The notes beneath the pieces were generated by a model. The model did not search any database. It worked only from the letters and a program-made list of their open reading frames with translations, and was not told where the DNA came from. Below, one piece after another: positions 30,606 through 40,095 of a DNA stretch of 41,210 bases (positions are counted from its first letter, which is position 1; each line of letters opens with the position of its first letter). Both the position numbers and the translations under genes were made by a program. Source of the stretch: CAYMRB01 sp964392615 (lineage in GTDB: Bacteria > Planctomycetota > UBA8108); contig CAYMRB010000028.1 in NCBI GenBank assembly GCA_964392615.1, positions 1-41,210 on the forward strand, in the 5' to 3' direction.

Positions 30606-31280
30606 CTACCGCGGCCACGCGAGGTAGACCACGTGCCGGGGGCCCTTATGCCTCGGGCGGTGGAACTCGACACGGAAGCCCCAGGACTTCAGCCGCTTCT
30701 CGAACGCGACGACCGGCCCTTCCGACCAGACCGCGAGGCAGCCCTCGGGCCGTAGCGCTTTTCGAGCCCGGATCATCGCGTCGCGGCTGAACGGATCGTC
30801 GGTGCCGGGCGGGACCGGGTACGGCCCCTCGTAGAGGTCGAGCACGATCGCATCGAAGCGCTCGTCGATTGAACCCTTGGCAGCGCGGCCGATCAGGACG
30901 CCGACGTCGACGATCTTCAGACGTACGCGCGGATCGTCGAGCGCGTTCTTCGACAGATCGGCGATCGGGCCGCGGTTCCAACGGGCGACCGTCGGATCGA
31001 TCTCCGCCGTGACGACCTCGGCGCTCGCGGGCAAGACATCCAGAGCGGCACGCAGCGTGTAGCCCATGCCGAGGCCAGCGATGAGCACTCTCGGAGCCGT
31101 GGCCTTCGCGAGCGGCTGGCAGGCCATCTCGGCCAGTGCGACCTCGGACCGATGCATCCGACTCGACATCAGCGGACGTCGATCGATCGTTATAACCCAT
31201 TCGTCCGTTCCGAGACGAACGAGCTCGAGCTTGCCCGCGGAGGTCTCCGCGCTGTCGATCGTATTCCAGGGACGTGGCAT
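30606..31280 (-). CDS. Spermidine-synthase-like methyltransferase-fold protein
   Basis: A 224-residue protein of the polyamine-synthase-like Rossmann family. It has the short N-terminal beta region (LVRLGTDEWVITIDRRPLMS, MHRSEVALAEMAC), a nucleotide-binding motif (RVLIAGLGMGYTLRAALDVL), the acidic end of strand 2 (VVTAEIDPTVARWN), a DDPRVRLKIVDVG motif, and the characteristic FDAIVLDLYEGPYPVPPG. It lacks a long N-terminal domain and is shorter than true spermidine synthases (about 280 residues), so the substrate is unknown; related short proteins are annotated only as spermidine synthase-like. Most likely cytoplasmic. The start at 31280 is uncertain because no SD precedes it; upstream in-frame GTG or TTG codons are possible. 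It is divergent from the O-methyltransferase gene. Confidence 0.75.
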   Translation of the reverse strand: MPRPWNTIDSAETSAGKLELVRLGTDEWVITIDRRPLMSSRMHRSEVALAEMACQPLAKATAPRVLIAGLGMGYTLRAALDVLPASAEVVTAEIDPTVARWNRGPIADLSKNALDDPRVRLKIVDVGVLIGRAAKGSIDERFDAIVLDLYEGPYPVPPGTDDPFSRDAMIRARKALRPEGCLAVWSEGPVVAFEKRLKSWGFRVEFHRPRHKGPRHVVYLAWPR

Positions 31281-31485
31281 GAGGAGGCATTTTCCGCGTG
31301 CGGTCGACGATTGCAACGTCCCATTGGGCACATGGCGCCGACGAAGCGACGCCGCGACGACGCCTTCCCTCGCGGTGGGCTGACGCCCGAGGCCCTGATC
31401 AGGGTGCTGTACGTCGGCGCAGAATCGGCGACAATGCCGCCACCTACGAACGGCCATTCTCCCCCGCGTTTCTCCAACGACTCCC

Positions 31486-32508
31486 ATGCCCGATTCCGCC
31501 GCGAATTCCGGTCCGTCTCCCGATCTGTTCTTCCAGACGATCAACGCGTTCCAGCGTACGGAGGCGCTGCGGGCTGCCATCGATCTCGACATCTTCTCGG
31601 CGATCGCCGCAGGCCACGACACGGCCGGCGACCTCGGGAAGCGCTGCGGCGCTGCAGAGCGCGGCATGCGAATTCTGTGCGACTACTTGGTGATCATCGG
31701 CTTCCTGGCCAAGGAAGACGCGAGCTACTCGCTGACGCCCGACACCGCTGCGTTCCTCGATCGCGGCTCGCCGACCTACGTCGGATCGACGATCGACTTC
31801 TTGCTCTCGCCGGATCTCCTCGAAGCGTTCCGCGGCCTCGGCGATGCCGTGCGTCGGGGCGGCACGGCGATCGAAGCCGGTGGCACCGTCAGCCCGGAGA
31901 ACCCGGTGTGGGTCGACTTCGCTCGCGCGATGGCACCGCTCATGGGCGCCGCGGCAGACCCGGTGGCGGAGCTTCTCGGCGTGCGTGACGGGGACAGCTG
32001 CAAGGTGCTCGACATCGCGGCAGGCCACGGGCTCTTCGGGATCTCGATCGCCCGGCTCAATCCTCACGCCACCGTAACCGCTCTCGATTGGGCCAGCGTG
32101 CTCGAGGTCGCCATCGAGAACGCGCAGTCGGCGGGCGTCTCCGATCGGTACGACACGATCTCCGGCGACGCGTTCGAGGTCGACCTCGGTGGCGGCTACG
32201 ATCTCGTCCTGCTGACGAACTTCCTGCACCACTTCGACGTGCAGAAGTGCGAGGGGCTCCTGCGCAAAGTGCACGCGAGCCTGAAGCCCGGAGGGCGCGT
32301 CGGCACGCTCGAGTTCGTGCCGAACGAGGACCGTGTCTCGCCGGCCGCGACGGCGACGTTCAGTCTCGTGATGCTGACGTCGACACCGAGCGGCGATGCG
32401 TACACGTTCTCCGAGCTGGACGCGATGTTCCGCAACGCGGGCTTCGCGCGCAGCGAGATCTGCGACGTGCCCCGCTCGACGCAGCAGCTCGTGATCTCGT
32501 ACCGGTAG
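31486..32508 (+). CDS. O-methyltransferase-like SAM-dependent protein
   Basis: A 340-residue cytoplasmic protein of the acetylserotonin/hydroxyindole O-methyltransferase type. The N-terminal winged-helix dimerisation region (about 12-90) has INAFQRTEALRAAIDLDIFS and RGMRILCDYLVIIGFLAKED. The catalytic Rossmann domain (about 140-330) has motif I KVLDIAAGHGLFGISIARLN, VTALDWASVLEVAIENAQSA, the strand 4 segment YDLVLLTNFLHHFD, and KPGGRVGTLEFVPNEDRVSP. The His-His-Phe after strand 4 corresponds to the catalytic region of plant-type enzymes, but no acceptor substrate can be assigned. The ATG at 31486 begins the conserved region; no good SD is visible upstream. No biosynthetic cluster surrounds it. 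Confidence 0.9.
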   Translation: MPDSAANSGPSPDLFFQTINAFQRTEALRAAIDLDIFSAIAAGHDTAGDLGKRCGAAERGMRILCDYLVIIGFLAKEDASYSLTPDTAAFLDRGSPTYVGSTIDFLLSPDLLEAFRGLGDAVRRGGTAIEAGGTVSPENPVWVDFARAMAPLMGAAADPVAELLGVRDGDSCKVLDIAAGHGLFGISIARLNPHATVTALDWASVLEVAIENAQSAGVSDRYDTISGDAFEVDLGGGYDLVLLTNFLHHFDVQKCEGLLRKVHASLKPGGRVGTLEFVPNEDRVSPAATATFSLVMLTSTPSGDAYTFSELDAMFRNAGFARSEICDVPRSTQQLVISYR

Positions 32509-32530
32509 CAGCTCGTAGCTCGAGCGGCGG

Positions 32531-32950
32531 TCAGTCGAGGTGGTAGACCTCTTCCATCGCCGCCCACCATTCGCCGTCCTTACGGTTCGGCAGCGGCTTC
32601 TGGCACGGATCGGTTTCCTTCCACCACTTCTTGATGATCGGTTCGTCGCCGAGCTTCTTCATGTCCCCTTCGAAGTCGTCGCCGACGTACTCGAAGTAGC
32701 TGAAGAGGTAGTACTCGCCGTCCGGCATCTGGCGCAGGTAGATCGAGTAGTTGCGGATGTTGCTCTCGCTGACCGCGCGGTCGACCTCGGCCCACGGCGC
32801 CGCGTGAAGCTCCTTGTAGTACTCGAGCTTCTCCTTCTTGACCCCGATGACCGATCCGAACCGCTGCACCTGCGACTCCGGTGACGTCGCGCATCCAGCG
32901 ATGGCGCTCGCTGCGAGAATCAGTGCGGCGAGCAGCATGCGTCCGTTCAT
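32531..32950 (-). CDS. Lipoprotein of the L-rhamnose mutarotase family
   Basis: A 139-residue protein with a lipoprotein signal (MLLAALILAASAIAGC, lipobox IAGC) followed by an L-rhamnose-mutarotase (DUF718/RhaM-like) domain of about 110 residues. Conserved family features are visible: the Tyr-x3-His pair in YYKELHAAPWAEVD, matching the Tyr18 and His22 of E. coli RhaM; NYSIYLRQ with the second active-site Tyr; FSYFEYVGDDFEGDMKKLGD; and the IIKKWWKETDPCQ tryptophan pair before the C-terminal MEEVYHLD. RhaM interconverts alpha and beta L-rhamnose and is normally cytoplasmic, so a lipid-anchored exported version is unusual. ATG 32950 overlaps the stop of the giant TPR gene (ATGA) with a GGAG about 10 bases upstream. 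It is the last gene of the operon. Confidence 0.9.
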   Translation of the reverse strand: MNGRMLLAALILAASAIAGCATSPESQVQRFGSVIGVKKEKLEYYKELHAAPWAEVDRAVSESNIRNYSIYLRQMPDGEYYLFSYFEYVGDDFEGDMKKLGDEPIIKKWWKETDPCQKPLPNRKDGEWWAAMEEVYHLD

Positions 32951-35900
32951 TCGTCGCTCTCCTCTTCCGTTCTGCTCAGGGTCTCCCGCCACCAGCGTCC
33001 GAGATGACCCAGCGCTTCCCCGATCGGCTCGAGCGTGCTGACGACGTGGACCGATCGTTCCGGATGGGCGTCGCGCCACTTCGCGGACTCGACGACATCG
33101 AGCGGCACGCGCTCGAGCTTCTCGTCGGGTGCGTCGACGCAGACTCCCGTCTCGAGGTTCCACTTGCGCCCTGCGGAATCGACGACTGCGTCGTCCTTCA
33201 GCACGAACGTCCGACCGTCGCTTTCCCACGCCCACGCGAAGTGCTTCTCCGGATCCAAGCGAACCACGACGGCGCGGCCGCCGCGTCGATCGTGGACGAT
33301 CGGCCGTTTCTTGAGCTCCTGGTAGCGGTAGAGCTTGGCGCGTTCGGCTTGATCCATCACGAAGCCGAGCCGAGCGGGCTGCGGGTCGAGCTTCAGGACC
33401 TGCAGGTGGCGATCGTGCCAGAGCGCCGCCTTGTCCGCGTCGCCCGCGCTCGTCGCGATGCGGTTCATCGTTTCGACGAACTCGCGCTCCCACGTGTAGC
33501 TCGACGCGATCTCTCCCAGCTCGAGAGCCGCAGCGGCTCCTTGTCGCGTCGCGACGGCCTCCATCAGGCTCGCCACGCGAACGGTGGCCAGCCGTCGCTC
33601 TCTCACGAGCTGCGCTTCGATTCCCTCGGCCCGCGCGTCGTCGCCGATCAGCGCTGCCGCATCGCTGAGCCAGAGCACGTCCTGCGGATTCGGGATGACG
33701 AGCTTCTCGATCGAGGCGATCGTCGCGCGAGCAGCATCCTCGAAGCCGTGCTGATGTTGCCGTACGGCGGTCAACGTCAACAGTCGGACCGCATCGCTGG
33801 GTGAGAGCTCGCTCTCGGTTGCCCAACGACTGACCCGCTCGGAGATGCCGGCGAGCCATGCTTCGACGTTTGTCCAACCGCTCGTGTCCTCGGGGAGCCA
33901 CGTGCGCAGGAGCGAGTCGCCGAGCCTGCGCCGGTAGCGCGTCGAGCTCGGGAGCGAGCGCGTGTAGGAGGAGTACCCACCGCCCGAGGTTCTGTAGACC
34001 ATCGTGCCGTAGGACAGTCGGCCGCCGACGGGTGGCGGGACGAGGACGTGTCGCAGCCCTTTGAGCGCTGCTTCGGTATCGCCGCCGCTTGCCAGAAACA
34101 GCGTCGCCAGCTCGACGGAGCGGCTGTTGCGGTACTCCTGCGTGGCATACTCGTCGACGATGAGTCGACAGATCTCCGCGCAGCGCCCATAGACTTCCGG
34201 CGGCGAGAGCTCGCGTTGCCATTCCGAAAGTACGAAGTAGCGGAAGGCGTTGTTCGTGTGCTCGTCGGTTCCCTCCGGCGCCATCAAGTCGAAGACGGTT
34301 TCCAGAGCGCGAAGCCGTTCTTCGTCCTCGAGCTGCTCGCGGATCTCCTGGACGAGCCGATTTCCCGTCAACGCGGTCATGCCGTAGAACGAGTATCGGG
34401 AGTAGCTGACGTTCGCGCCGCACCAGCGATACAGCGCCACAGCCGTCTCGGTATCGCCGCGCTTGACGAAGCAACGGGCCAAACGCACCGCCCTCCAGTG
34501 GGCTTTGGGATCGTGCGTGGTCACCAGCCGGCGCAGATAGGCCGCCCCGGCGTCACCGCCGGCTTTCGGGTGCATCTCCAACACGGCGAGAAGGACGCGC
34601 TGCTCGAGCTCGCTCAACGTGCCGGTCGCGTCGCGAGCGAGGGCGTCCGCGATGACCTTCTCCACGCCGTGCTCTGCAACGCGACGCTCGGCCAGCGCCG
34701 TGACCATCTCCTCGAACGCCTGTCCCTGGTATTGCTCGCTCCGCAGCGTTCGTAGCCAGCTCTCCATCTCGGCAGCCACGAAGGGCTCCTTGCCGATGGC
34801 GTTGAAGATGCTCTGCGGTTTCTGCTTCTCGGCGTCGGTCGATCGGACGGGGTTCGGCGCCCTGGCGAGGAACGCTGCGAGTCCGCCGCGCGCGATCTCG
34901 GGGGCGGCCCGCGTGGCCTTCTTCCTCGTCGGATTGGGCTTCGTCGCCGGCCACGTGAAGCGCCGGTTCTGCGAGGACGAGCTGTAGTAGATCCTGCTGC
35001 TGCTCCGCTGGAGGCGGGGGAACTCGCGCCACAGGCGACGCAAGGCGACGCGTGCGGCGTCGGGCTCGTCGGCATCGTGGTGCTTCTTGACCAGCGCGAT
35101 GCTCGCCGGCTCGACGGGCTTCTCCTGCTCGGCCTCCTTGTCCTCCTCGCCCTTGCCGTCCTCGTCCTCGTCGTCCTCGTCGTCCTCGTCCTTGCCGTTC
35201 TTCGCTGCGATCGGTGCAGCGGGGGCGCTCGTCGCGGTGGTGGCGACGGACCGTGACCTGGCCACGACCACTCTAGTCGCCGGCACGGCCTTCGCTGCCG
35301 GGACGATTTTCATCGCGGGCACGGCGACCGCCTTCGCCTTCGCGGCATCGGCATCGGCATCGGCCTTCTCGTCGTCGTCGGACGGCTCCTCCGGGGGCTT
35401 TTCGTATCGCTTCGCCGCGACCGGGTGACCGAGCTGCTTCCAAGCGCGTTCGAGATTCGCGCGGTGCTTGTCCTCGTCCGGATCGAGCTCCGCAAGCCCC
35501 TGCAGGACCTCGATCGCCTCGTACGATCGCCCCAGACCGCGGAGCCGCGTGTAGAGATCGTGGCGGAACGACGTCTCCTCCGGGTACTTCTCGATCGCCT
35601 TGCGCAGCGCCTCGATGAAGCGAAGCGGCTCACCGGTCCGACGGACGAGGTCGAGGCGCTTCTTCTCGAAATCGACGCTCTCGCCGTCCGCGGCGGCCTT
35701 TCGATCCATCACCGCGACGAAGGCGTCGGTGTGCTGGGGCAGGAACGCGTGCTGGAGGTCGCTGTCCAGGCCTCCTTCCTGCTCGAGGGCCAGCTCGAAC
35801 GCGCGCACGGCGACCTCCAGGCCGCGCTGCGTCTCGCCCGCGTTCTTCCACGCCCGGGCTTGCTCGACCAGGAGTCCCAGCTGCAGCTCGTCCGGCGCAT

Positions 35901-38900
35901 TCCCGGCCAGCTTCTCGAGCAATCGCGCCTGGACGTCGGCGTTGGGATGCTCGTCGCCCTTGTCCATGCTGTAGAAGTCGCGCGATGCGGCTCGGTAGGC
36001 CTTGAGGAGGTCGTCCGTCGTGTTCCGGGAGGAGTCCTCCACGAGCTCGACGAACGTCTCCTCGAGCGGGGCTTCGATCTCGCCGGGATACTGGTGTACG
36101 AGGCTGAATACGAGGAAGAGACGGTCGCTCGCTTTTGCCTTGCGGTAGGACTCGCGCAGCAGGACTTCGTACTCGTCCGGCTTCAGCACGCTGAATAGCG
36201 GTCCGACCGAGTTCAAGTAGTAACCGCCTTGCGCGAGCATCTCCTCGATGCGCGGTCGGACGTGCTCGACGGGCATCGTCAGCTGCTTGCCCGTGAGGCG
36301 CTTGAGCTCTCGCAGGTAGTACCACGACACGCCTTCCGGAATACCCTGCTGCTGGATCACGCCGAGGACGTAGTCTACGAGTCGCTCGCCGTGCTCCCGG
36401 TCCATGCAGGAGAGGCTTCTCGAGAGGACCTGCACCGACTCCATCAGCCGTCTGTTCTTCGGCACTCTGGAGATCGCGTGCTTCGCGAGGCGTTCGACCG
36501 CGGCGGAGTCCTTCAGGTAGCGAGCGGCCGCGTACAGGGAGTCCAGATCGCCGCTGCCTTCCGCGTCGCGCAGGAGCTTCTCGATGTTGCGCAAGAGCGC
36601 ACGCGCGCCGTCTTCGTCACCGGCAGCGATACGCTGAAAGACCTTCCTCGCGCCGCCGAAGACCGTGGCGCGGTCCTTCTCGGCGCGAGTCGCGCTGGTG
36701 TGCGACGAGTGGGCCTGCAGCAGCGCATCCGCACGCTTCTCGTAGCCCCATTGGCGCCACTCTCGACAGAGGTCGGAAAGCAGGGTCTTGTCTTCCGCCA
36801 ACTCTTCGAGCAGCAGCTCGTCGACTTTCCGCGCCGCGGCCAGATCGCCGTAGGCCAGCGTGACGCGGTGCAGCAGGAGAGCACGCCTCGCGACTCGCGG
36901 CATGTGGGCCCTGGTCAGCGCCTTCTTCTCCGCCGTCGCGTCGATCTCGACGGTGTCGCTCTCTGCCCTTGCCTTGGAGATGTCGTCCGCGAGCTGCTTC
37001 GTGTAGTCGTTGACCAGATCGCGGTAGCCGTCTTCCGGGCCGGCTGTGGTCAGGAAGCCGGTCAGCGTGCGCGTGTAGTACTTGTCGAAGTCGTCTACGT
37101 TGCGCGCCCAGTAGTAGCCCTGACTCGGATCGCGGGTCGTCTTCTTCTTGACGCTGAAGAGCGGCTGTCCACCGACCAGCAGGTCCAGTGCGCGTCGATA
37201 CGCGGCGGCAGCCTCGTCGTCGCGACCGAGTTGCTCCTTGAGCTCGGCGACCTTCAGCAGGAGGCTGACGTCCGTGAACTCGCCGATCAGCAGCTTCTCA
37301 TATCCGCGCAGCGCGGCTCCGAGGAAGCGCTTCTGCTCGAACGCATCGGCCACCTTGCGTTGGTAGCCGGAGTAGTCCGATGCCTCGTTCGCCTTGTCGA
37401 AGGTCTTCGCGGCGTTGCGGACGTCCCCGCTATCGAGGAAGCTCGACCCGAGATCGAGATACACCTGCGGCGGCACGGCCTCGCCGATGCCGATCAGGCG
37501 GCGTCCGAAGCGCAGCATGGCCTCCTTCTTCTTCGGAGACGCGCGACCGCGCGAGAATCCGCTCGACCCGATGCCACCGCGCGCGAGCTCCATCAGCTCG
37601 CGCAGGTGCGTCGTACGACGTTCGCCGGCGATCGGCAGGGTCTCCGCCAGCGCGCGCGTCATCATGTCCGAGTCCCGGAGATCCTCCGAGACGTCGGCGA
37701 CGAGCTGGAAGAGGTAGACCTTGTCGTCCTTGCCGGCCAAGCGCTCGAGGATCGCTCGCCGCGCCCATTGCAGCGTCGCTGGCGACAGGCGCGTGCCCTC
37801 CTGGGGATTGTTCGAGTTGAGCAACCCGTCGACCGCGATCGTGAACAGATCGTCCTTGCTGGCGTTTTCGAGCAGATACTGGAAGATCCCGACGGCCTGC
37901 TTTCCCTTGCCGAGGGTCTGCAGCGCACGACCGAGCAGCAGGTAGGCATCGATGCGGTCGGGGTGCTCCGCGATGCCACGCCAGTACGCGCTGGCCGCCT
38001 CGCGGTGCATCCCCGCGATCTTCAGCACGCCGGCTTCGAACTCCGCGCTCGCAGGGTTCTGATCGAGCTCGCGCATCTCGGTGAGGATCGCGCGCGCCTG
38101 GTCGTTGCGGCCCCGCTCGAGCGCACTCATCGCGAGCTGCGTCAGGTACTCCGGCGCGCCCTCGGGGTCGAGCTCCATCAACCTGCGCAACGTCTTCTCG
38201 TAGTGGTAGTAGTCGTTGCACATGACGTAGATCCGGGCCTGCTCCTCGAGGAGCCGGATCTCGCTGCCGCCCGTCTGCTTCATGAAGTCGTGGACGATTT
38301 CCGCAGCCGACACGGGATCGCCCACCTTCGTGTAGAGGCGCACGAGCAGCCCACTGTCGCGCTTGTCCGCCTTGCCCGCGAGCAGCTTCTCCTCGATCTC
38401 GATCGCGACGTCGGCGAGCTTGCCGAGCCTCGACGCGGTCGCCATGAGACGGTCTTCGACGTAGCGACGGCGGCCCGGAGAGTCGACGCGCAGCCAGACG
38501 CTCTTCCAGCGCTCGTAGGCCTTCTCCTCGTCGCCGGTCTCGGAGTAGAGCCATGCGAGACGGGTTTCGAGGTCAGCGGAGAAATCCTCCGGTCCACGTG
38601 CGGCGCGCAGGCCTTCGAGCACCTGCGCCGCCTTGTCCTGACGGCCGACCTGTTCCCAGGCTTCGGCGAGTTGAGCGCGCTCGGAGGCGTCGGGAGCCGC
38701 GACGGCGTCCATGCGCGCGAGGACCGCTCGCATCTCGGCTTCCGCGCCGCGCGCCTTGTGGAGGTCGAAGAGGAACTGCAGTGCGGCGACCTTGTCGCGA
38801 TCGGAGCCGTTCGCGACGACCCGCTCGGCGAAGTCCTTCGCGCTCTCGTCGAGACCGAGCTCCATCGTCGCTCCCGCAGCCGCGAGCAGGCCTCCGATCT

Positions 38901-40095
38901 GCGCGTGATCGGCGCAATCCGACCACACGGCGAGACCCTTGTCGCGCTCGCCGCGCTCGAGGTAGTAGCGCGACAGACCGGAGCGCCACTCGAGGCGGCG
39001 CGGCTCGGCCGCGATCATCTCTTGGAAGTTCGCGACCAGCAGATCGTCCCGCCGTGCCTCGCGGCAGATCTCCAGCAGCTCGCGCCGCATGTCGACGGTG
39101 AACTCGCCGCCTTCCTTCTTCTTCGCCTCGTCGAACAGCTCGAGCGCCTTTTCGGCGTCGCCGCGCTCTCGCAAGAGGTCGATCCAGGTCGAACGCGCCT
39201 CGTCGGAGAGCTCGGGCTCGGCGGCGAAGCGCTCGACGAGCTTGTCGAGCTTCTTGTCGCGCCGGTAGGACTCGGCGAGGACCGTGAGCGCGTAGCGCCG
39301 ATCGCGCCGCAGCTTCGCCGACTTCGTCGCTTCCCACGACGATTCCTGGGCCCGCTCCATGTCGTCGGCGGCCATCGCCCACTCGGCGATGCGGATCAGC
39401 TGCTTGAAGCGGACGCTGCCCTCCTCGGCGGGCTTGTAGAGCTCCAGAGCTTCCTTCGGCTTGCCCGCGAGCGCCAGAATGACGGCAGCGCGGTTCTTGA
39501 ACACCGCGTCGCGATCCGCGGCGAACGCGGCGAGGTCGCCCTCGACATCCTTCAGGCTCTTCACCTCGACGCCGGTCGACTTCAGGAGCGCCAGACGCAG
39601 GCGGATCCGTCCGGCCAGATCGTCGTCCGGCTTCGTCTCCAGGGCCTTCAACGCGTCCAGATAGTGCGTGACCGCATCTTTCGTCTTGCCGGCCGCATCG
39701 AGAAGCTGCGCGATGCGGAACTGCGCCATCGGACCGGGCGCGAGCTCCGCGGCCTTTTCGAAGAGCTCGCTCGCTTCGTCGACGTTGCCGTAACGCCAGT
39801 GAAGCGACGCGGCAAGCCACAGCGGAGCGAGGGCCTTCTCGTCGGCCGCGATGATTCCTTCCAAGCGCTCGAGCACCGGCTCGAGAGCTTCGTGTTCCAG
39901 AAGCGCCGCCTGATAGAGCGGGTCGTCCTTCGCCGTGAAGGGATCCTCCGCCAGCGTCGCCTGCAGCTTGGCTTCGAGATCCGCCGGCAGGTCGTCGGTC
40001 GCGGCGCGGGAGAGCGCGACGAGCACGAGACAACAGCACGCGGCCGCGTGCCGCCAGCGACGTCGACGGTTTCGAAGGCTGAGAGGAACGATCAT
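32947..40095 (-). CDS. Giant exported TPR-repeat protein (2382 residues)
   Basis: A 2382-residue protein with a signal-like N-terminus (basic RNRRRRWRH then AAACCCLVLVALSRAA, about 9-33). Most of the length is TPR-type helical hairpins, for example ASLHWRYGNVDEASELFEKA, MAQFRIAQLLDAAGKTKDAV, DAYLLLGRALQTLGKGKQAV, LLLKVAELKEQLGRDDEAAA, VLQGLAELDPDEDKHRANLE and ARCFVKRGDTETAVALYRWC. A low-complexity linker at about 1560-1735 has Ala/Val/Lys runs and an acidic block (KDEDDEDDEDEDGKGEEDKE). The last 150 residues are not TPR but look beta-rich (VVVRLDPEKHFAWAWESDG, FVLKDDAVVDSAGRKWNLE). Start ATG 40095 overlaps the upstream VWA-gene stop (ATGA); the open frame extending further upstream overlaps that gene and is rejected. 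The stop overlaps the mutarotase start. Probably an envelope scaffold; partner unknown. Confidence 0.85.
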   Translation of the reverse strand: MIVPLSLRNRRRRWRHAAACCCLVLVALSRAATDDLPADLEAKLQATLAEDPFTAKDDPLYQAALLEHEALEPVLERLEGIIAADEKALAPLWLAASLHWRYGNVDEASELFEKAAELAPGPMAQFRIAQLLDAAGKTKDAVTHYLDALKALETKPDDDLAGRIRLRLALLKSTGVEVKSLKDVEGDLAAFAADRDAVFKNRAAVILALAGKPKEALELYKPAEEGSVRFKQLIRIAEWAMAADDMERAQESSWEATKSAKLRRDRRYALTVLAESYRRDKKLDKLVERFAAEPELSDEARSTWIDLLRERGDAEKALELFDEAKKKEGGEFTVDMRRELLEICREARRDDLLVANFQEMIAAEPRRLEWRSGLSRYYLERGERDKGLAVWSDCADHAQIGGLLAAAGATMELGLDESAKDFAERVVANGSDRDKVAALQFLFDLHKARGAEAEMRAVLARMDAVAAPDASERAQLAEAWEQVGRQDKAAQVLEGLRAARGPEDFSADLETRLAWLYSETGDEEKAYERWKSVWLRVDSPGRRRYVEDRLMATASRLGKLADVAIEIEEKLLAGKADKRDSGLLVRLYTKVGDPVSAAEIVHDFMKQTGGSEIRLLEEQARIYVMCNDYYHYEKTLRRLMELDPEGAPEYLTQLAMSALERGRNDQARAILTEMRELDQNPASAEFEAGVLKIAGMHREAASAYWRGIAEHPDRIDAYLLLGRALQTLGKGKQAVGIFQYLLENASKDDLFTIAVDGLLNSNNPQEGTRLSPATLQWARRAILERLAGKDDKVYLFQLVADVSEDLRDSDMMTRALAETLPIAGERRTTHLRELMELARGGIGSSGFSRGRASPKKKEAMLRFGRRLIGIGEAVPPQVYLDLGSSFLDSGDVRNAAKTFDKANEASDYSGYQRKVADAFEQKRFLGAALRGYEKLLIGEFTDVSLLLKVAELKEQLGRDDEAAAAYRRALDLLVGGQPLFSVKKKTTRDPSQGYYWARNVDDFDKYYTRTLTGFLTTAGPEDGYRDLVNDYTKQLADDISKARAESDTVEIDATAEKKALTRAHMPRVARRALLLHRVTLAYGDLAAARKVDELLLEELAEDKTLLSDLCREWRQWGYEKRADALLQAHSSHTSATRAEKDRATVFGGARKVFQRIAAGDEDGARALLRNIEKLLRDAEGSGDLDSLYAAARYLKDSAAVERLAKHAISRVPKNRRLMESVQVLSRSLSCMDREHGERLVDYVLGVIQQQGIPEGVSWYYLRELKRLTGKQLTMPVEHVRPRIEEMLAQGGYYLNSVGPLFSVLKPDEYEVLLRESYRKAKASDRLFLVFSLVHQYPGEIEAPLEETFVELVEDSSRNTTDDLLKAYRAASRDFYSMDKGDEHPNADVQARLLEKLAGNAPDELQLGLLVEQARAWKNAGETQRGLEVAVRAFELALEQEGGLDSDLQHAFLPQHTDAFVAVMDRKAAADGESVDFEKKRLDLVRRTGEPLRFIEALRKAIEKYPEETSFRHDLYTRLRGLGRSYEAIEVLQGLAELDPDEDKHRANLERAWKQLGHPVAAKRYEKPPEEPSDDDEKADADADAAKAKAVAVPAMKIVPAAKAVPATRVVVARSRSVATTATSAPAAPIAAKNGKDEDDEDDEDEDGKGEEDKEAEQEKPVEPASIALVKKHHDADEPDAARVALRRLWREFPRLQRSSSRIYYSSSSQNRRFTWPATKPNPTRKKATRAAPEIARGGLAAFLARAPNPVRSTDAEKQKPQSIFNAIGKEPFVAAEMESWLRTLRSEQYQGQAFEEMVTALAERRVAEHGVEKVIADALARDATGTLSELEQRVLLAVLEMHPKAGGDAGAAYLRRLVTTHDPKAHWRAVRLARCFVKRGDTETAVALYRWCGANVSYSRYSFYGMTALTGNRLVQEIREQLEDEERLRALETVFDLMAPEGTDEHTNNAFRYFVLSEWQRELSPPEVYGRCAEICRLIVDEYATQEYRNSRSVELATLFLASGGDTEAALKGLRHVLVPPPVGGRLSYGTMVYRTSGGGYSSYTRSLPSSTRYRRRLGDSLLRTWLPEDTSGWTNVEAWLAGISERVSRWATESELSPSDAVRLLTLTAVRQHQHGFEDAARATIASIEKLVIPNPQDVLWLSDAAALIGDDARAEGIEAQLVRERRLATVRVASLMEAVATRQGAAAALELGEIASSYTWEREFVETMNRIATSAGDADKAALWHDRHLQVLKLDPQPARLGFVMDQAERAKLYRYQELKKRPIVHDRRGGRAVVVRLDPEKHFAWAWESDGRTFVLKDDAVVDSAGRKWNLETGVCVDAPDEKLERVPLDVVESAKWRDAHPERSVHVVSTLEPIGEALGHLGRWWRETLSRTEEESDE

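Noticed and set aside
35150..35200. GTC/CTC-rich simple repeat as a microsatellite or CRISPR-like array
   Set aside because: It is the coding sequence of an acidic Asp/Glu block in the giant TPR protein, with no spacers or regular unit length.
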